Shown: one piece after another, positions 1-11,767 of the stretch
How positions within the stretch are numbered: position 1 is the stretch's first letter
How the letters are laid out: every line of letters begins with the position of its first letter
Source: Cliona cf. orientalis
Taxonomy: Eukaryota; Porifera; Demospongiae; Clionaida; Clionaidae
Assembly (NCBI GenBank): GCA_963930775.1
Contig: OZ005702.1
Coordinates: 8,226,336 to 8,290,335 of the forward strand
Direction: 5' to 3'
Length of the DNA: 64,000 bases
Notes under the pieces: model-generated
What the model saw: the letters and a program-made list of their open reading frames with translations, nothing else
Told to the model about the DNA's origin: nothing
The model's database searches: none
Position numbers and translations under genes: made by a program

Positions 1-2
1 TT

Positions 3-174
3 ATGACCTGCTCTGAGAAACGGGACCTTGCAGAAATTTTCTTAGCATGGAGGGGAAAAATCCTTCAATTTTTGATAGACTAAAAAGTAGAAAGTTGAAG
101 ATTTTTTCACATTTCAGCCATTATTGGAAAATGAATATTTATGTCCCAAGGTCCCTTTTCTCAGAGCAGGTCAT
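3..174. mobile_element. MITE-like element with terminal inverted repeats
   Basis: The first bases (ATGACCTGCTCTGAGAAA) reappear as reverse complement at 157-174, so the segment is a short element with near-perfect inverted ends. A related, longer element with the same ends lies at 7471-7859. There is no coding capacity; it sits in an intron or flank of the upstream gene. Family is not recognised. Confidence 0.7.
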
Positions 175-241
175 GTTAATTTTTACATTGTGAGGCATTT
201 CACGATTCATCACAAGCACATAATAATACATAGGATTTTAG

Positions 242-522
242 AAGATCTCAGACTCCATCAGAACTTAACGATGATGATACAGAAGAGAGCGACAGGTATA
301 ATAATATGACTATCATTACAATGCATCTTCGTGAAGCCACAATGCTCTGTCTACAGTTGTGGTGGTAGTGCTAGTAGCCAGCTTCATCGAGCGGAGAGTG
401 AACTGAGCTTGCTTCGTGGGACTCTGCAAGGACTGATAGCTGGCAGCAAAGTACCCTGGAACAAGGACAATAAACTAATGGAACTGACTCTCAAATTAGG
501 AGATGACAAACAATGGAGATAG
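242..522 (+). CDS. 3' end (last two exons) of an upstream gene
   Basis: Two exons join in phase. Exon 242-295 follows an AG acceptor and ends before GT; it reads RSQTPSELNDDDTEESD and leaves two bases. Exon 357-522 follows ..TCTACAG, contributes one base to complete a Ser codon, then reads CGGSASSQLHRAESELSLLR.. to a TAG stop at 520-522. The tail is polar and probably helical (HRAESELSLLRGTLQGLIAG). The remainder of the gene lies left of the window and the family cannot be named. Evidence is the matching splice phase and the acidic, low-complexity exon typical of coding sequence; there is no homology evidence. Confidence 0.55.
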
Positions 523-635
523 CAACTTTTTAATAATTCATTGTTCATGTATATGTGCATCAATTTTTCGTATTAACGACCATTACCTATTATTGGTAGA
601 TCCACTGTTGGTGCGCATTAATTAGAAAAGGATCC

Positions 636-649
636 GTTGCTATGGCAAT
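636..649. promoter_or_regulatory. X-box-like palindrome (RFX site candidate)
   Basis: GTTGCTATGGCAAT is a near-perfect inverted repeat matching the RFX X-box consensus (two half sites separated by AT, as in GTTGCCATGGCAAC) with one consensus mismatch in each half. It lies about 120 bases upstream of the favoured ATG at 766, a usual X-box distance. RFX factors drive ciliary genes in animals, so a ciliary role for the downstream gene is a hypothesis. Confidence 0.5.
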
Positions 650-765
650 GCATGTTTGCTGAGCTCGCACATTTCTGGTTGTCAGCTGCTTGGCTCATTA
701 TCACCTTCTCTGCTGAAGAACTGAGACACGATCGACCTAGATCTCTCTGTCCCCCGCCTTTTAAT

Positions 766-3700
766 ATGATGAGTCAGCAAAGCAGCGGGTCCATAGGCAG
801 CCCAAAGAAACGGCTCAGTCAAATCCACCTGCCTCCTCGTCCCAAGCGACTAGTGGCAGCCCCGCCCCCTCCCGATCTCCGAGATAACGACGCAGAATGG
901 CTAGTCAAGTCAGATCCACTCAAATGTCCTGCTGGAGTGGTATTGCGGAAAGTAGAGGAGGCGCAAAGAAATCGGAAGCAGGCGGAGACGCGCCTCGCGC
1001 TGGAAAAGATCCACGATCGCATCCAGTACACTTTGAACAACTTTGAAGGGCCTCTGGAAGAAGCTGAAAAGCGTAAATCTGATGTGAACCTCGAAGTGGT
1101 GGAAGATCCGGCTCAACTTTATGACCTGCTATCAGATTCTCGGCTGCGCTCAAAGTACCAGCAAAATTTCACCGTATTCATCGTTGGATATGAAGAGAAA
1201 TGTGAAAATCGTGAGATGCTGCTTACCTCGCTGCAGGAATTTTTTGAAGAGACGCAATCAGGAGGTACGCAATCTTTACTGGACAAGTTGGAGTCAGAGG
1301 AGATTGATTTTGATGAAGTTACGTCTGGCCTGGAAAGTGCAATGGACACGGCACAAAACGCCGCAGAGAAGCTGCTCAAGATTAAGAAAGACATGAGCCA
1401 ACTGATAGCGATCGTTGGAGCGTATCCAGACACCAAGAAGGGAAGGAAAAAGTTGGAGAAGGCTCTTCTGAATGCGCAGGAGGAGGTGGATGGGTTGACG
1501 ACATCACTCAACGAGGTGAGGAGCGAACTGGAGCAAAATAAAGAGAGATGCGAGCAAATTCAAAAGCAGCTCGACTTCAAAACACAGGAATGTGCAAAGC
1601 TACGACCAATGGCAGATAAGACCAGGTTACTCCAAGTCGGCAATGATTCACTCAAGAAGGAGGTAACCAGCTTGCAAGCATCTCTGGCAAAAGCCGAAGA
1701 AGATCTAACGGAAGCCAAGAAACGCATCCCTACAAAGAAGGAGACTTTCACCAAAGCTGCTGCAACGGTTATGGACCAGGGAAAAATCAACCAGTTGGAG
1801 ACTAAGTTGGCAGAGGAGAGAGAAAGAAATAGCAGCCTGAAAGCAGAGATGGAGGCTGCTTCGAACGAACAGCAGGCAGCACTGGAGAGTCTCAGGGCAC
1901 AGCACGAGGTGGAGATACAGGAGATGAGAGGGAGGTATGAGGAGCAGATGAAGAGCTTGATGGAGGACGATCTCTTTGGAGATGAAGAGGGTGGAGAGGA
2001 GGGAGAGATGATGGAAGGAGAGGAAGATCAACACTTAGGGGATGAAGAGGTTAATCAATCCTAGCCTAGTCTCCTACCGGGGCCTTTCCATGTTCAAGAG
2101 TTGTAGTAATATAAAATTATCTGATGGTCAGTTTGAAGTCGATATTTTTATAGACCTCATGAAAGGTGTATGAGGCTTAGGGCTATGATTATTTATCGGT
2201 ACAAATTTTAGCCGATTTCGGAAATAGCGCATTAACATTTAGCAGGTACTCATTTTAGCGACTTTTTTCAAAATTAACATTCTATTAAAATTTTATTTAA
2301 AAATGTTAAAAATTTTAATATTCACAGGTACAATTTTTTAGCGAAAATTAGGCAAATTGCTAATTTCGCTAAATTTAGTACTCGCAAACAAAAGTAAGGT
2401 AGGACGGTCAATTAGCTATTGGGCTGCTAAGGCATGCCAGGAATGATGCTGCACAGTGCAACACCTTACACTGTGTGATCTCTTCTTTTGCAGTCCTTCC
2501 CTCAAGACATCGGTGATGAAGGAGGAGAGTTCGGAGTTCATCCACCGACCATGGAGCAACAAATGGCCAGTGAAGACGAGCCACCAACTGCTGACTCAGC
2601 AGATAATACGGGAACACCACCAGATCACGTCACCGTGGATACAGATGAGGAGATGATTGCAGGGGCTCACCCTCAACACACATCAGACATTAAAGATGAT
2701 GCCATTGTTGAAGACCACGAAACTTCACATGACCCCCAACGACAAGATAAAGATGACCAGGGTTCTCCCACTAATCAGCAAGAGCCGCAGCAGCTGCCTC
2801 ACTCCAGCGAGACCACTCCCATTGGCATGCCTCCTCACAAGCCACGCCCATCGTCTCCACCCACCAGCACCGCTGGGAGTGGGTCACCTGCTAGCAGTGT
2901 GGCCAGCAGCGTGAAGGGTAGACGAATGAGCAAAGCAGTCGTTGGGAAAATACAAAAGGAGTTTGAATCAAGAGAGAAGAAATTGAAACACGATTTGGAA
3001 GAAGTCAAGGCGAAGTCTAGAAAAGCTGTTACTTCGCTGAAGGCACAGTTAGCTGACGCACACACTAAACACGAGGGAGAGATGGAGGCTGTGAGGAGAG
3101 AGATGAGAGAGTTGGAAGATCATCTTGAGCAGGTGGAGAGAGAGAACACATCGCTGAACGAAGAGGTGGAGGCAGTGAGAAGAGAGAATCAGGAGCTGGC
3201 ACTGAGTCTCAGGGACAGCGAGGGCGAAGTTTACAGGTAAAAATAATTGCATAATGCTTGCTACTGCCTAGAGTCAAAATTTATATAATACCGTATAGCC
3301 GGAAAATTTGGCTTGGAATAAATTTGGCAGTTTGGCGGTCAACTGCCAAATTAAAATCTGCCAAAATTTCCTATTTGCATAATATATTATACGTATGGCA
3401 ATCCCGTACCGAACTGCCAAATTTAAATCCGCTAATATTCTTGCAATAATATTATATTATAGCGATTTTGGGCTCAGCCGCCAAATTTAGTTCCCGCCAA
3501 TATTTCCAGCTATACAGTAGTACTGCCTAGCCTCAGAATTACTGAAATGAGAAGTATTAATGTTGATTTGCTTCACTCACTCTCTCGCTCACTACTGTAG
3601 GTACAAATCACTGGCAGAGGAACGGCATACACTAGCCGAGCCCGGATCTCAAGGTCAAAGGTCAGACACCACCTCCCTGAACGAAGCAATGCTGAAACAA

Positions 3701-6700
3701 CAGGACCTTGACTCGATGCTTCGTGGCAGTCCCCAGTGGTCCGAACAGTCTGGCGGCCAATTAACTCCAAGATCAGTAGGGGCAGCACCAATTCTCCCCA
3801 TGGATGAGGTGTTTCACAGCAGTGGTGGCGATGGGCAAAGCCTCGCCAGTGGATCTGTGGCTCTGCCGATGGCCGACGGTCTAAGACAGTTTATGGGTAC
3901 ACCACTCGACCAATCACTGAACAGCGCCATCGACCACGCCCCTCTGGGGTCGCCCCTGCAATCAGCATCGTTAGCCGGAAGTGATGGAGATGGTAGAGGA
4001 GGAGGGAGAGGTGATAGTGTGATGAGGGGCAGAGTCATGGGAGGAGTTGCTCCACCCACTAGTATTCCTATGCAGTACAGTCTTAGTATGTTGGCTCAGT
4101 CCAGGCTCTCCCACCATTCGCCTGGACCACAGGTAAGCCACAGCACATGCATCAGCAGTAATGTCTTGTGATCGACATTACCATAATTATAGTCCTAAGC
4201 AAAGCGAAGTAAAATAATGAACCTCTAACTGACCAATCAGATTTCTGACCTACAATACCTTACAATACCTTACAATACCTTACAATACCTACAATCCCTA
4301 CATTGCCATATCTATAGTTGTAAGAAATACTGTGATCCGATTGGTCACTCAGAGGCCCGAGGCTGTAGCATCCCGAGCAAAGTGAAGTAAAATAGTGGAC
4401 CTCCAACTGACCAATCAGATTCCTTACCCTACAATACCTTACAATACCTATAGAAGAAAATTTTCGCTCCAAAAACTAATAATTTTCGTAGTCTGTTCAT
4501 ATCTCAGTCTTTCCATGTTTTTCGTAACACTATTACACCTGCACCTAGAATATCAGATGATTATGCTTTCACAAAATTAGCTTTTTATACATCTTTATTC
4601 TTGTGCCCAATGCAGGCTCAGCTAGGCTTTGACCACCCTGTGGTGCTCGAGTGGAGCAAAGCGTATGACACTGTCATCAAATTCAAGGACAACCTTGTCG
4701 ACCTCCTCTCCCAGGCCCCGCCCACCCTGGCCGCCATGGCCGACGACCTTCGAACCCTGGAGCTGCACAGCCTTGATCGCAGTGGGGGCGGGGCTGACGT
4801 CCAGGGTCAGATAACGGAGATGAGATTCAGCCTAGCGCTGATGCTCCACCAGATAGAACAGACACTACAGGACACTCTGGCTGAGACACTAGGGACAAGC
4901 GAAGATACAGGTAGGGTAGTGCTCTTAGTCTTGTGCAATAATATTATTGATTCAAGATTAGGCATATTTTTAATACCTTAAGGGCAATTTCGTTTATGGG
5001 TACTAAATTTAGCGAAATTAGCGATTTGCCAAATTTTCGCTATAAATAATAATTATCCGTGAATATTAAACTTTCAATGAATAGAGTGTTAATTTTGAAA
5101 ATATTGCTAAAATGAGTACCCGCTAAATGCACTATTTCCAAAATCAGCTAAAATTTGTACCCCCAAATAATTGTAGCCCTAAGGTATGACATTATAACTT
5201 GTAATCATATTATGTAACTGAATGGGAGTTATACCATTAATTAATTTCTGTCCCCAGACTCCCCTCGTTCCGTTGATGGTGGGCGTGGTCAGACGGCCGG
5301 GCCACAGAGTGACGTTGACATGGAACAGTTCAAAGTGACAGTGTCGCAGCTGAAGAGCAAGCTGAGAGAGAAGGAGGAGCACCACAGGATTGCCATGCAG
5401 GTGAGGAGGTCAAGGGGGAGAGAGAAATATTATTATAATAATGAAGTTAATTTGCACTGCTTCGTACAAAATGGAGCATTGAAATTATTAAATTTTTCTT
5501 ATCCTTCTCTCCCCCAATGAAAATTTACTAATTGAAGAGCTCATGAGCTAACTCACACCTACGGCACAAAAATTACTCACTTTACCAATTTTACCAACTT
5601 TACCAACATTACCCTTGTCGCTGCCGTCGCCTACGGCACTAATATTACTAACTTTACCAATTTTACCAACATTACCCTTGTCACTGCCGTCGCCTACGGC
5701 ACAAAAATTACTCACTTTACCAATTTTACCAACTTTACCAACATTACCCTTGTCGCTGCCGTCGCCTACGGCACTAATATTACTAACTTTACCAATTTTA
5801 CCACATTACTATTGTCACTGCCATCGCCTACGGTACCAAAATTACTAATTTTACCAACATTACCCTTGTTGCTCAAATGTTGACTTAGCCCCCCGAAAAT
5901 GTGTTTCATGAGCTATAGAAAATTCAATTTTTTGAAATTTTGGTAATTTACAATGTATGGTTTTTAGTCCATTTTTGAGCTTTTTAGACAATTCCCCACA
6001 TTTAGTTTGGGGATAGCCCACTTCATTTCTGAGCTCTTCAATTATTATGAGCACAATCATAATAATCATCACTTGCAGGAGAGCAAGGAGATGATAGCTG
6101 ATCTGTCTAGCAAGATGGAGACCTTGAAGATGGAAATGGCCACTCTGAGACAGAACCTGCCACAGCACATCACAGGAGGAGGAGGAGGACAGGGGGCGGA
6201 GCTGGTGGGTGGGGCTAACATTATGTTCACACGGCTGGATGCAGAGAGGAATACTAGAACACTGCAAGGAGTGCTAGAGAAAGAGAGGTTATTTTTTTTT
6301 TCTTTATCAATTTGTTTTTGAGAAAAGAGTGCAGGCAATATTAATGTTGAGTAGGCCTGGGGCAAATATTCATGAATAATTCATTTTTGGGAATGCTAGC
6401 TTGCAATAAAGAGAAACTTTGCATGTAATCCAGCACCTGTTGATCAGAATATACATGTACATTCTGGTCATGTTCATGTTTCATTTGCATGTTATCAGCT
6501 TAATAGAATAATAGGTAACTTTCTCTTGAATAATGTATTAATGGGGTAGAATAATTATTTGAATAATGGCAAATTTAAAGGAATATTTGGCCCAGGAGAA
6601 TCAAGAAAGCAGTCTCTCTATAATCTCTTCTCCTCTCTCTGCAGGATCTCTCCCTCTCTCTTCCACAGTGTGACCTCCAATATGGCCGACTACCTCACCA

Positions 6701-8810
6701 TTCCTGGTCAGCGATTGGCCGTGCTCGCCGACCGTTGCCGTGGGAGGGAGCTAGCCTCGTCCCTACTGCACCACGTCTCGACAGACGCACGACTCCTGGC
6801 GTCCGAGCAGGGGTCAAAGGTCATCTCTGGGATAGCGGAGAGGGAGAAAGGGAGACAGTTGCGGTTCTCGATTGAAATGGACCGACTCACGGCAAAGAGG
6901 GCTTCGCTGGCTCACAATCTCACACACACACTGACGCACATCGAGAAGAAGGCAGGAGTGTTCTTAATCAAACCAATCTATGCTCGTCAGCCCAGGGGCA
7001 TACGTGGTGGTGGGGGACTGAGGGCGCTAATTACTCCCATCGACAGGCCCCTCCCACTCCAGCAGAATCCACACCCATCCGGTCCGAGTGGGAGTCGTCC
7101 CCGTACCCGCGGGAGTGTTGGAGGGGGAGGTGGTAGTCGCTGTGGCACCCCTCATCCGAGCATGAGGCTGGTTGGTCAGCTGGTCAAGGCTAGGCAGTTG
7201 CAGCAGAGCCAGACACAGTGGCAGAGTAAGTGACTTAGTCATTCTCATGCAGGATTTTTTGATTGGATTAGTGAAGGGGGAAATCTATGTTAGGGGTGGA
7301 AAATCTCAAGTCACAAGCACATTGTGGTTTGATAAACTACTAGATCGTAATGTGTGCAACACCTGCAGTCTGCAAACTACAATAGTTTGTTTCATATAAT
7401 AGAGCCTTTAATCTGGAGATGTTTGCCTCAATTACAAACAATTAGCTACTGCACATAGAATACTACAAGTTGTGACCTCCTCTGAGAAGAGGTACCTTAC
7501 AGAAATTTTTATGAATATTGAGATTTTAGCATGCCATTGGATAGATAGCTCGTCTATGCTGAGTGCAAGTTTCAAGGAAAAATATTGATCACAAGTGACC
7601 ATTTTTATTCAATCGGGTAGATAGAGTCGTTTTCTGAATGTAGGCGTTTTTGGATTAAATTCTATATAATATATCGGAGCAATTAATTGCACCCATAGCT
7701 ACATTTTATTTGATACAAATGTATAATATTAAAATGAAGCCAGAACCTTCAATTTTTTGATAGACTAAAAAAATTAATATAAAAGCAGGTTTTTTCATAT
7801 TTTAGCCATTACGTATACGTATGTATGTCCTAAGGTCCCTTTCCTCAGAGCAGGTCACAGTCAGAATATATGGTTTCATAGATCTCTCTTTCTACCTCTT
7901 TCTCCCTCCCTCCCTCCCTCCCTCCCTCCCTGCCTGCCTCTAGTTCCCCCCACCTCTGCTGGTTCTCCTCCCCCCTCCACCAGACGCCACTTGCCCCCCA
8001 ACACTCTGACCCCTGCTGGCCTCACTACTGAATGGTGTGTGGGGGAATCTCGAATCCCCCCGCAGTCCAAGGATCCTGAGGGGGCTTTTGGTGATGTTGA
8101 TCATGGACCCCTGCTGCCCAAGATCATGGAGCTGGAAATACTTCACAAAAGACAGACAGATGCTCTACTCGGTGCGTTGCATGCTTAGTCTACCGTAATT
8201 CACAAAAATTTCGTTTTGTGCAAGTGATAAATTTTTTACATGAAAATAGTTTACCTGTACTAACCTATGGTAAATATGTGGTGCGCATTTGATATTGACA
8301 AAAATTTTTACACGAAAATTTCTATATAGCACAAAAATTTTGCAAACAAAATTAATGCAAATTATGGTATTTCATATTTTTAGAGGATGGGGAGCACAAG
8401 GGTCCTAATTGATTTCCACACCCTAGAAGATAACATACTAATTAAAATTTCCCTAGCCCTCCTTTAGAACCTGCAATTACAGAAAAATTATTTTTGTATC
8501 TCTTTCTGCTCTGCAAACACCACACATACCGTCAGGCCACCTGCTACCAGATCTAATCAGTCGTCCATCATCAAAGGGACCTCCCCTCAAATTAAAACCT
8601 CTACCGGACGACATCGACAGTGGAGCTAAAGGTCATGTGACCACTACGGCAGCTGGCGACGGTTCGACTCCGTCTCCATCACAACCACCAGCAGCCAACC
8701 AGCTCAAGACTACCGTGCACTTTGACCTCTACCAGAGGAAGAGCGGACACCTCCCTCCGATCCGAATCCCCAGCAGAACAGACCACGACAGACCACTACC
8801 TGTATATTGA
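766..8810 (+). CDS. nine-exon coiled-coil protein, 1,429 aa, family not recognised
   Basis: Exons: 766-2049, 2494-3236, 3601-4132, 4616-4910, 5258-5400, 6079-6287, 6645-7225, 7944-8171, 8536-8810 (TGA). All junctions are GT-AG, phases match throughout and the summed length, 4,290 nt, is divisible by three. The first donor (GAG|GTTAAT) is weak; reading through it gives a stop at 2062. Start ATG 766 (MMSQQSS) is chosen; ATG 652 is in frame but adds an unlikely hydrophobic leader. The protein has a basic/proline N-terminus (KKRLSQIHLPPRPKR), long Glu/Lys/Gln coiled coils over residues ~70-400, an acidic patch (GDEEGGEEGEMMEGEE), a Ser/Pro-rich linker, a second coiled coil (~580-675), further helical segments in exons 4-7 and a Pro-rich tail ending DRPLPVY. 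There is no signal peptide or membrane segment. It is probably a cytoskeletal or ciliary scaffold; that rests only on coiled coils and the upstream X-box. Confidence 0.8.
2176..2398 (-). mobile_element. MITE-like element in intron 1
   Basis: An AT-rich segment of about 220 bp containing imperfect inverted ends (GGTAC..AAATTTTAGC type). It is the reverse complement of the element at 4977-5183 in intron 4 of the same gene. Non-coding. Confidence 0.6.
3289..3519. mobile_element. MITE-like element in intron 2
   Basis: Inverted ends TACCGTATAGCCGGAAAA and, in reverse complement, TACTGTATAGCTGGAAAT flank about 230 bp rich in the word GCCAAATTT. TACTGCCTAG occurs outside both ends (3262-3271 and 3521-3530) and may be part of a flanking duplication. 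Non-coding. Confidence 0.6.
4194..4450. repeat. duplicated ~80-bp segment plus ACAATACCTT microsatellite in intron 3
   Basis: Two copies of a segment containing GACCAATCAGATT (4194-4260 and 4371-4440) enclose tandem ACAATACCTT units (4251-4290); the second copy also runs into the same decamer. Purely intronic. Confidence 0.7.
4977..5183 (+). mobile_element. MITE-like element in intron 4 (inverted mate of 2176-2398)
   Basis: It begins near TTTATGGGTACTAAATTTAG and ends near GCTAAAATTTGTACCCCCA, giving imperfect terminal inverted repeats. It has opposite orientation to the intron-1 copy, so the two could pair in the pre-mRNA. Confidence 0.6.
5551..5875. repeat. minisatellite with alternating 72/63-bp units in intron 5
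   Basis: The marker word CCTACGGCAC recurs at 5558, 5630, 5693, 5765 and (as CCTACGGTAC) 5827, so spacing alternates 72, 63, 72, 62. Long units carry an extra TTTACCAAC. The alternation implies that a ~135-bp dimer was duplicated. Confidence 0.8.
7471..7859. mobile_element. MITE-like element in intron 7, same family as 3-174
   Basis: The left end TGTGACCTCCTCTGAGAAGA and the right end (..CTCAGAGCAGGTCACA) are inverted copies, and both match the ends of the element at the window start. About 390 bp, AT-rich, without a reading frame. A CCCT-rich stretch follows at 7900-7930 as the polypyrimidine tract of exon 8. Confidence 0.65.
8191..8369. mobile_element. short MITE-like element in intron 8
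   Basis: TACCGTAATT at the left and its near complement AATTATGGTA at the right delimit about 180 bp with repeated CACAAAAATTT / TTTTGTG words. Non-coding. Confidence 0.45.
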
Positions 8811-9146
8811 ATAATATATATAATTCTTCACATGAATGATATTACATGTATTACAGCCACGTAGGCATGTTCTTGGTTCACATTCATGTGTACATGTGAC
8901 ATAATTACAGATATGCATGTACATGTGATTTTTTTTTTGTGTATCATTAATCAATCATAATTGTATCATGCGAGTGTAGGTGCTCTAGGTACATTTTCTC
9001 ATAAACTTTACAACCCTTCTAGATCTAGAGATGTGCATGCAGCAAAGCTAGCTCTAGATCTATTGCGTCTGCGCGCGCGAGGGGTCCCAAGGCCCGTTCC
9101 GGTTCCCAGCATGTTTGCATCATACTGTACCGTTGTGTGCAGGCGA
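8811..9146. other. 3' flank of the coiled-coil gene, no gene seen
   Basis: AT-rich sequence with repeated ACATGTA words, a T9 run, then a more GC-rich stretch (9060-9146). No reading frame of note, RNA gene or repeat match inside the window. It ends where block R1 begins (ATTCCCATTCCAGTG at 9147). Confidence 0.5.
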
Positions 9147-10212
9147 ATTCCCATTCCAGTGTTGATCAGCTGGCCGGCCGGGGAATGGGACTGGGGACAA
9201 AGCCACGTGGCCATTCAGTTTGAATTTCAACGTAACGTGGAGAAGATAAGTTCTCGGCGTTTTCGCTGCTGCTGGTGTCTTCGAGTCCTCGGATTTGTGA
9301 AAGATAAGTTGTACAATTCTTTGTTCAAATTGTTGTAGCCATGTGTGGCAGCGCGCGTTTCTAGCGTTTATTGCAACTAGCTCTTTTAACCCTTAGGCCA
9401 AATACCCTTTCCCTTTCTCTCTTTCTCCAGTGAGCGAGGAACCCTTAAATAGTGAAAAAAAAATTTTTTTTTTTCCCATAATTTTAGTATCTTCTTTCTC
9501 ATCTATCATCTTGCGCCGAGCGACTGGAGTGTCGTTGACAAGCGTCCATCATCCACGGACTAGCCGTGGCCAACTGATTTGCCCTCCACTCATCCAGCCT
9601 CGGTTGGGATCACTGCCCCTGCATTAACGGTATGTGGAGCCGTAGGATGTTGGTGGTGATCTTGGCTGTAGACTTCTTGGGTGTTGGACACTTTAGTTGC
9701 CCCACGGCCTGTCAATGGATTGGCACTGCTTGTTGAAGACATACTAGTTGATCAGTGCAGTGATGGCAGATGAGCTTACTCCAGGGAAATAGGCTCTGTC
9801 TGTAAATTTGTCTCTGAATACATGTCTACACATGTCTTCTGTGACTTTGTGTGCACGGCTCGAGTGAGAAGGGAATTGATGGTTCCATTGAGTTCAGCTG
9901 TGGTGTGTATTGAGAGTATACCAGCTTATGCTGGGGTGGTAGTCCGCGGCTATTGTTCCTGGTGTATGTCTGGCTCTCTTGCTGGGCAGTTTCGGCTGTG
10001 GTATGCATTGAGAGTATACCAGCTTATGCTGGGGTGGTAGTCTGTGGCTGTCATTCCTGGTGTATGTCTGGCTCTCTTGCCGGGCAGTTGTTCTCGCAAA
10101 TAATAAATACTATTTAATAGGTTTCTTTGCCACTTATTGCTAGCTAGTTCTGGTTAAAATATTTTGCACACCTTTTTGTAAGTGTATTATCTGAATTTAC
10201 TCTCTTTCTTCT

Positions 10213-10250
10213 CTCGTTTCTGCAGGTATTTCGATGCCTGCAGAAGCGAG
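10213..10250. other. conserved hairpin H1 (copy 1)
   Basis: CTCGTTTCTGCAGG and CCTGCAGAAGCGAG form a 14-bp stem with one non-Watson-Crick pair around the loop TATTTCGATG. The same hairpin occurs at 12503-12540, 24815-24852 and 34797-34834. Confidence 0.6.
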
Positions 10251-10435
10251 AAATCCATATTCCTCCAAGAACCAGATCTTCACTTGACGGCCAGTTTTGT
10301 GTGTGTGTGTGTGTGTGTGTGTCATGTGATAGTAGTGGGTATTTACGAGTTGACGACAGTTGCCCATTGTGGTTGGAACTTGCTGCTTGGTTTTATACGA
10401 ATCTTAGAGCAGACTAAATCGTTAGGTTAGCAGCT

Positions 10436-10970
10436 CTAGCTGAAGGTAAGTTCCAAGGAGAATGCAATACCCCAGTGAAGCAAATCCCAGAGTGTCGCTC
10501 TAGGTGAGGTGGTGAACAGGTCCTCAGTGAAGCAAATCCCAGAGTGTCGCTCTAGGTGAGGTGGTGAACAGGTCCTCAGTGAAGCTAATCCCCAGATTGT
10601 TTGCATCCTGGGTGAGGCTATCTGGGGTGAAGACAAGTCCTCAGTGAAGCAAGTCCTAGAGTGTTCACATTCTAGGTGAAGATGCCTGAGGTGATAAGGC
10701 CACAATGGAAGCAAGTCCTAGAGTGAAGTTTCTCTGGGTGAAGATGTCTGAGGTGAAGACAAGTCCTCAGCGAAGCAAGCCCTAGAGTGTTCACATTCTA
10801 GGTGAAGATACATGACTGAGGTGATAAGGCCACAACGGAAGCAAGTCCTAGAGTGAAGTTATTCTGGGTGAAGATGTCTGGGGTGAAGACAAGTCCTCAG
10901 TGAAGCAAATCCTGGAGTGTAATCATTCCAGGTGAAGATGTCTGGGGTGAAGTTATCGAGTCCTTAGTGA
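10436..10970. repeat. minisatellite, ~50-70-bp units
   Basis: About ten degenerate units share the words GTCCTCAGTGAAGCAA, (A)GAGTGT and GGTGAAGA. It recurs at 25030-25560 in the R1 duplicate with the same unit order, so the expansion predates the block duplication. Confidence 0.8.
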
Positions 10971-11725
10971 ATACGAACACTAGATGACGATAAATTTTAG
11001 CTAAACAACGATTTTTGATCTTCAGTTAAGGTAAACAAGTTCCACAACATGGCAAGAGTGAATGGACCTTCAATGGGCAACGGTCGTCAAGTCGTAACTA
11101 TGCTATTGTGTTTGTTGGGGTGTGTTGTCAGTGCTATGAAGATGTATGTATGATAAGAGATTTATGCAGTCTAATTTGATTTTAAATTGCATTTTTAATT
11201 GCAAAATTTAAGCACGTTTTTTTCTTCCAGTCCTGTGAACAGGTCAACAGTTCATTTTTTTATCTCGAGAGAGAGAGAGAGAGAGCCATTGTGTCATTTT
11301 TGCCTCAGGAAAGTGATTTGATTTTATTCTTTTTCACTATTTTGAATTTGCAGACAGAGAAAGTCAGTGTGGTGGTGTCATCCCCTCAGCTCCAGGACAG
11401 GAGTGATTTTTTTTCTCTTTTTCTTTCTTACTTCTTTGTATGTAGATTGAGTACCCCCCCCCCCCCGGACTCTCTTTCTCTGGCTGGTGTCGTGACTGTT
11501 GATGTCAAGGAGATAGATATGGACTTGTGTCGATGTCATCAGTGGCTCGTATCTTCGTGGACTTATGGAAAGATAAGTTATACTATCCTCTGTTGTAGCC
11601 GTATGTGGCAGCGCGCATTTTCTAAAGAGTTTACTATAGCTAGCTAGCTCTAGGCCCGTGCTGGGCTCACCATGGCACCGTACTATCCGGATCATAATGC
11701 AATTAATGGCGAGTCTGGAGGACCC

Positions 11726-11767
11726 GGCATAGACACGTTAGACCACGCAGTCTAAGGTATCTATGCC
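11726..11767. other. conserved hairpin H2 (copy 1)
   Basis: GGCATAGA..TTAGAC pairs with GTCTAA..TCTATGCC around a six-base loop. The structure is kept at 23990-24031 and 34052-34093 although loop bases differ (CACGCA versus CACACA). Confidence 0.5.

Larger units (their letters stand above)
9147..11590. repeat. duplicated non-coding block R1 (copy 1)
   Basis: The segment is repeated almost base for base at 23216-26195, where a piece is duplicated again (24120-24420 repeats 9505-9800). It contains an internal ~115-bp tandem duplication (9892-10090; marker CAGCTTATGCTGGGGTGGTA), a GT dinucleotide run (10300-10322), a hairpin (10213-10250), a minisatellite (10436-10970), an AG run and a C run. 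Reading frames in it are short and not conserved between copies. It shares diverged words with block R2, so R1 and R2 are probably ancient copies of each other. Nature unknown: unrecognised transposon relic or transcribed non-coding repeat. Confidence 0.7.

Noticed and set aside
637..765. N-terminal extension of the coiled-coil protein from the X-box region
   Set aside because: The first codons would overlap the X-box palindrome, and the stretch is a hydrophobic leader unlike the rest; ATG 766 is preferred.
10436..10970. Minisatellite as a CRISPR-like array
   Set aside because: Units are degenerate and contiguous, without unique spacers of constant length, and the genome is eukaryotic.
9147..11590. 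R1/R2 as LTR retrotransposons
   Set aside because: Repeated in direct orientation, but no TG..CA ends, primer-binding site, gag/pol frame or target duplication could be seen.
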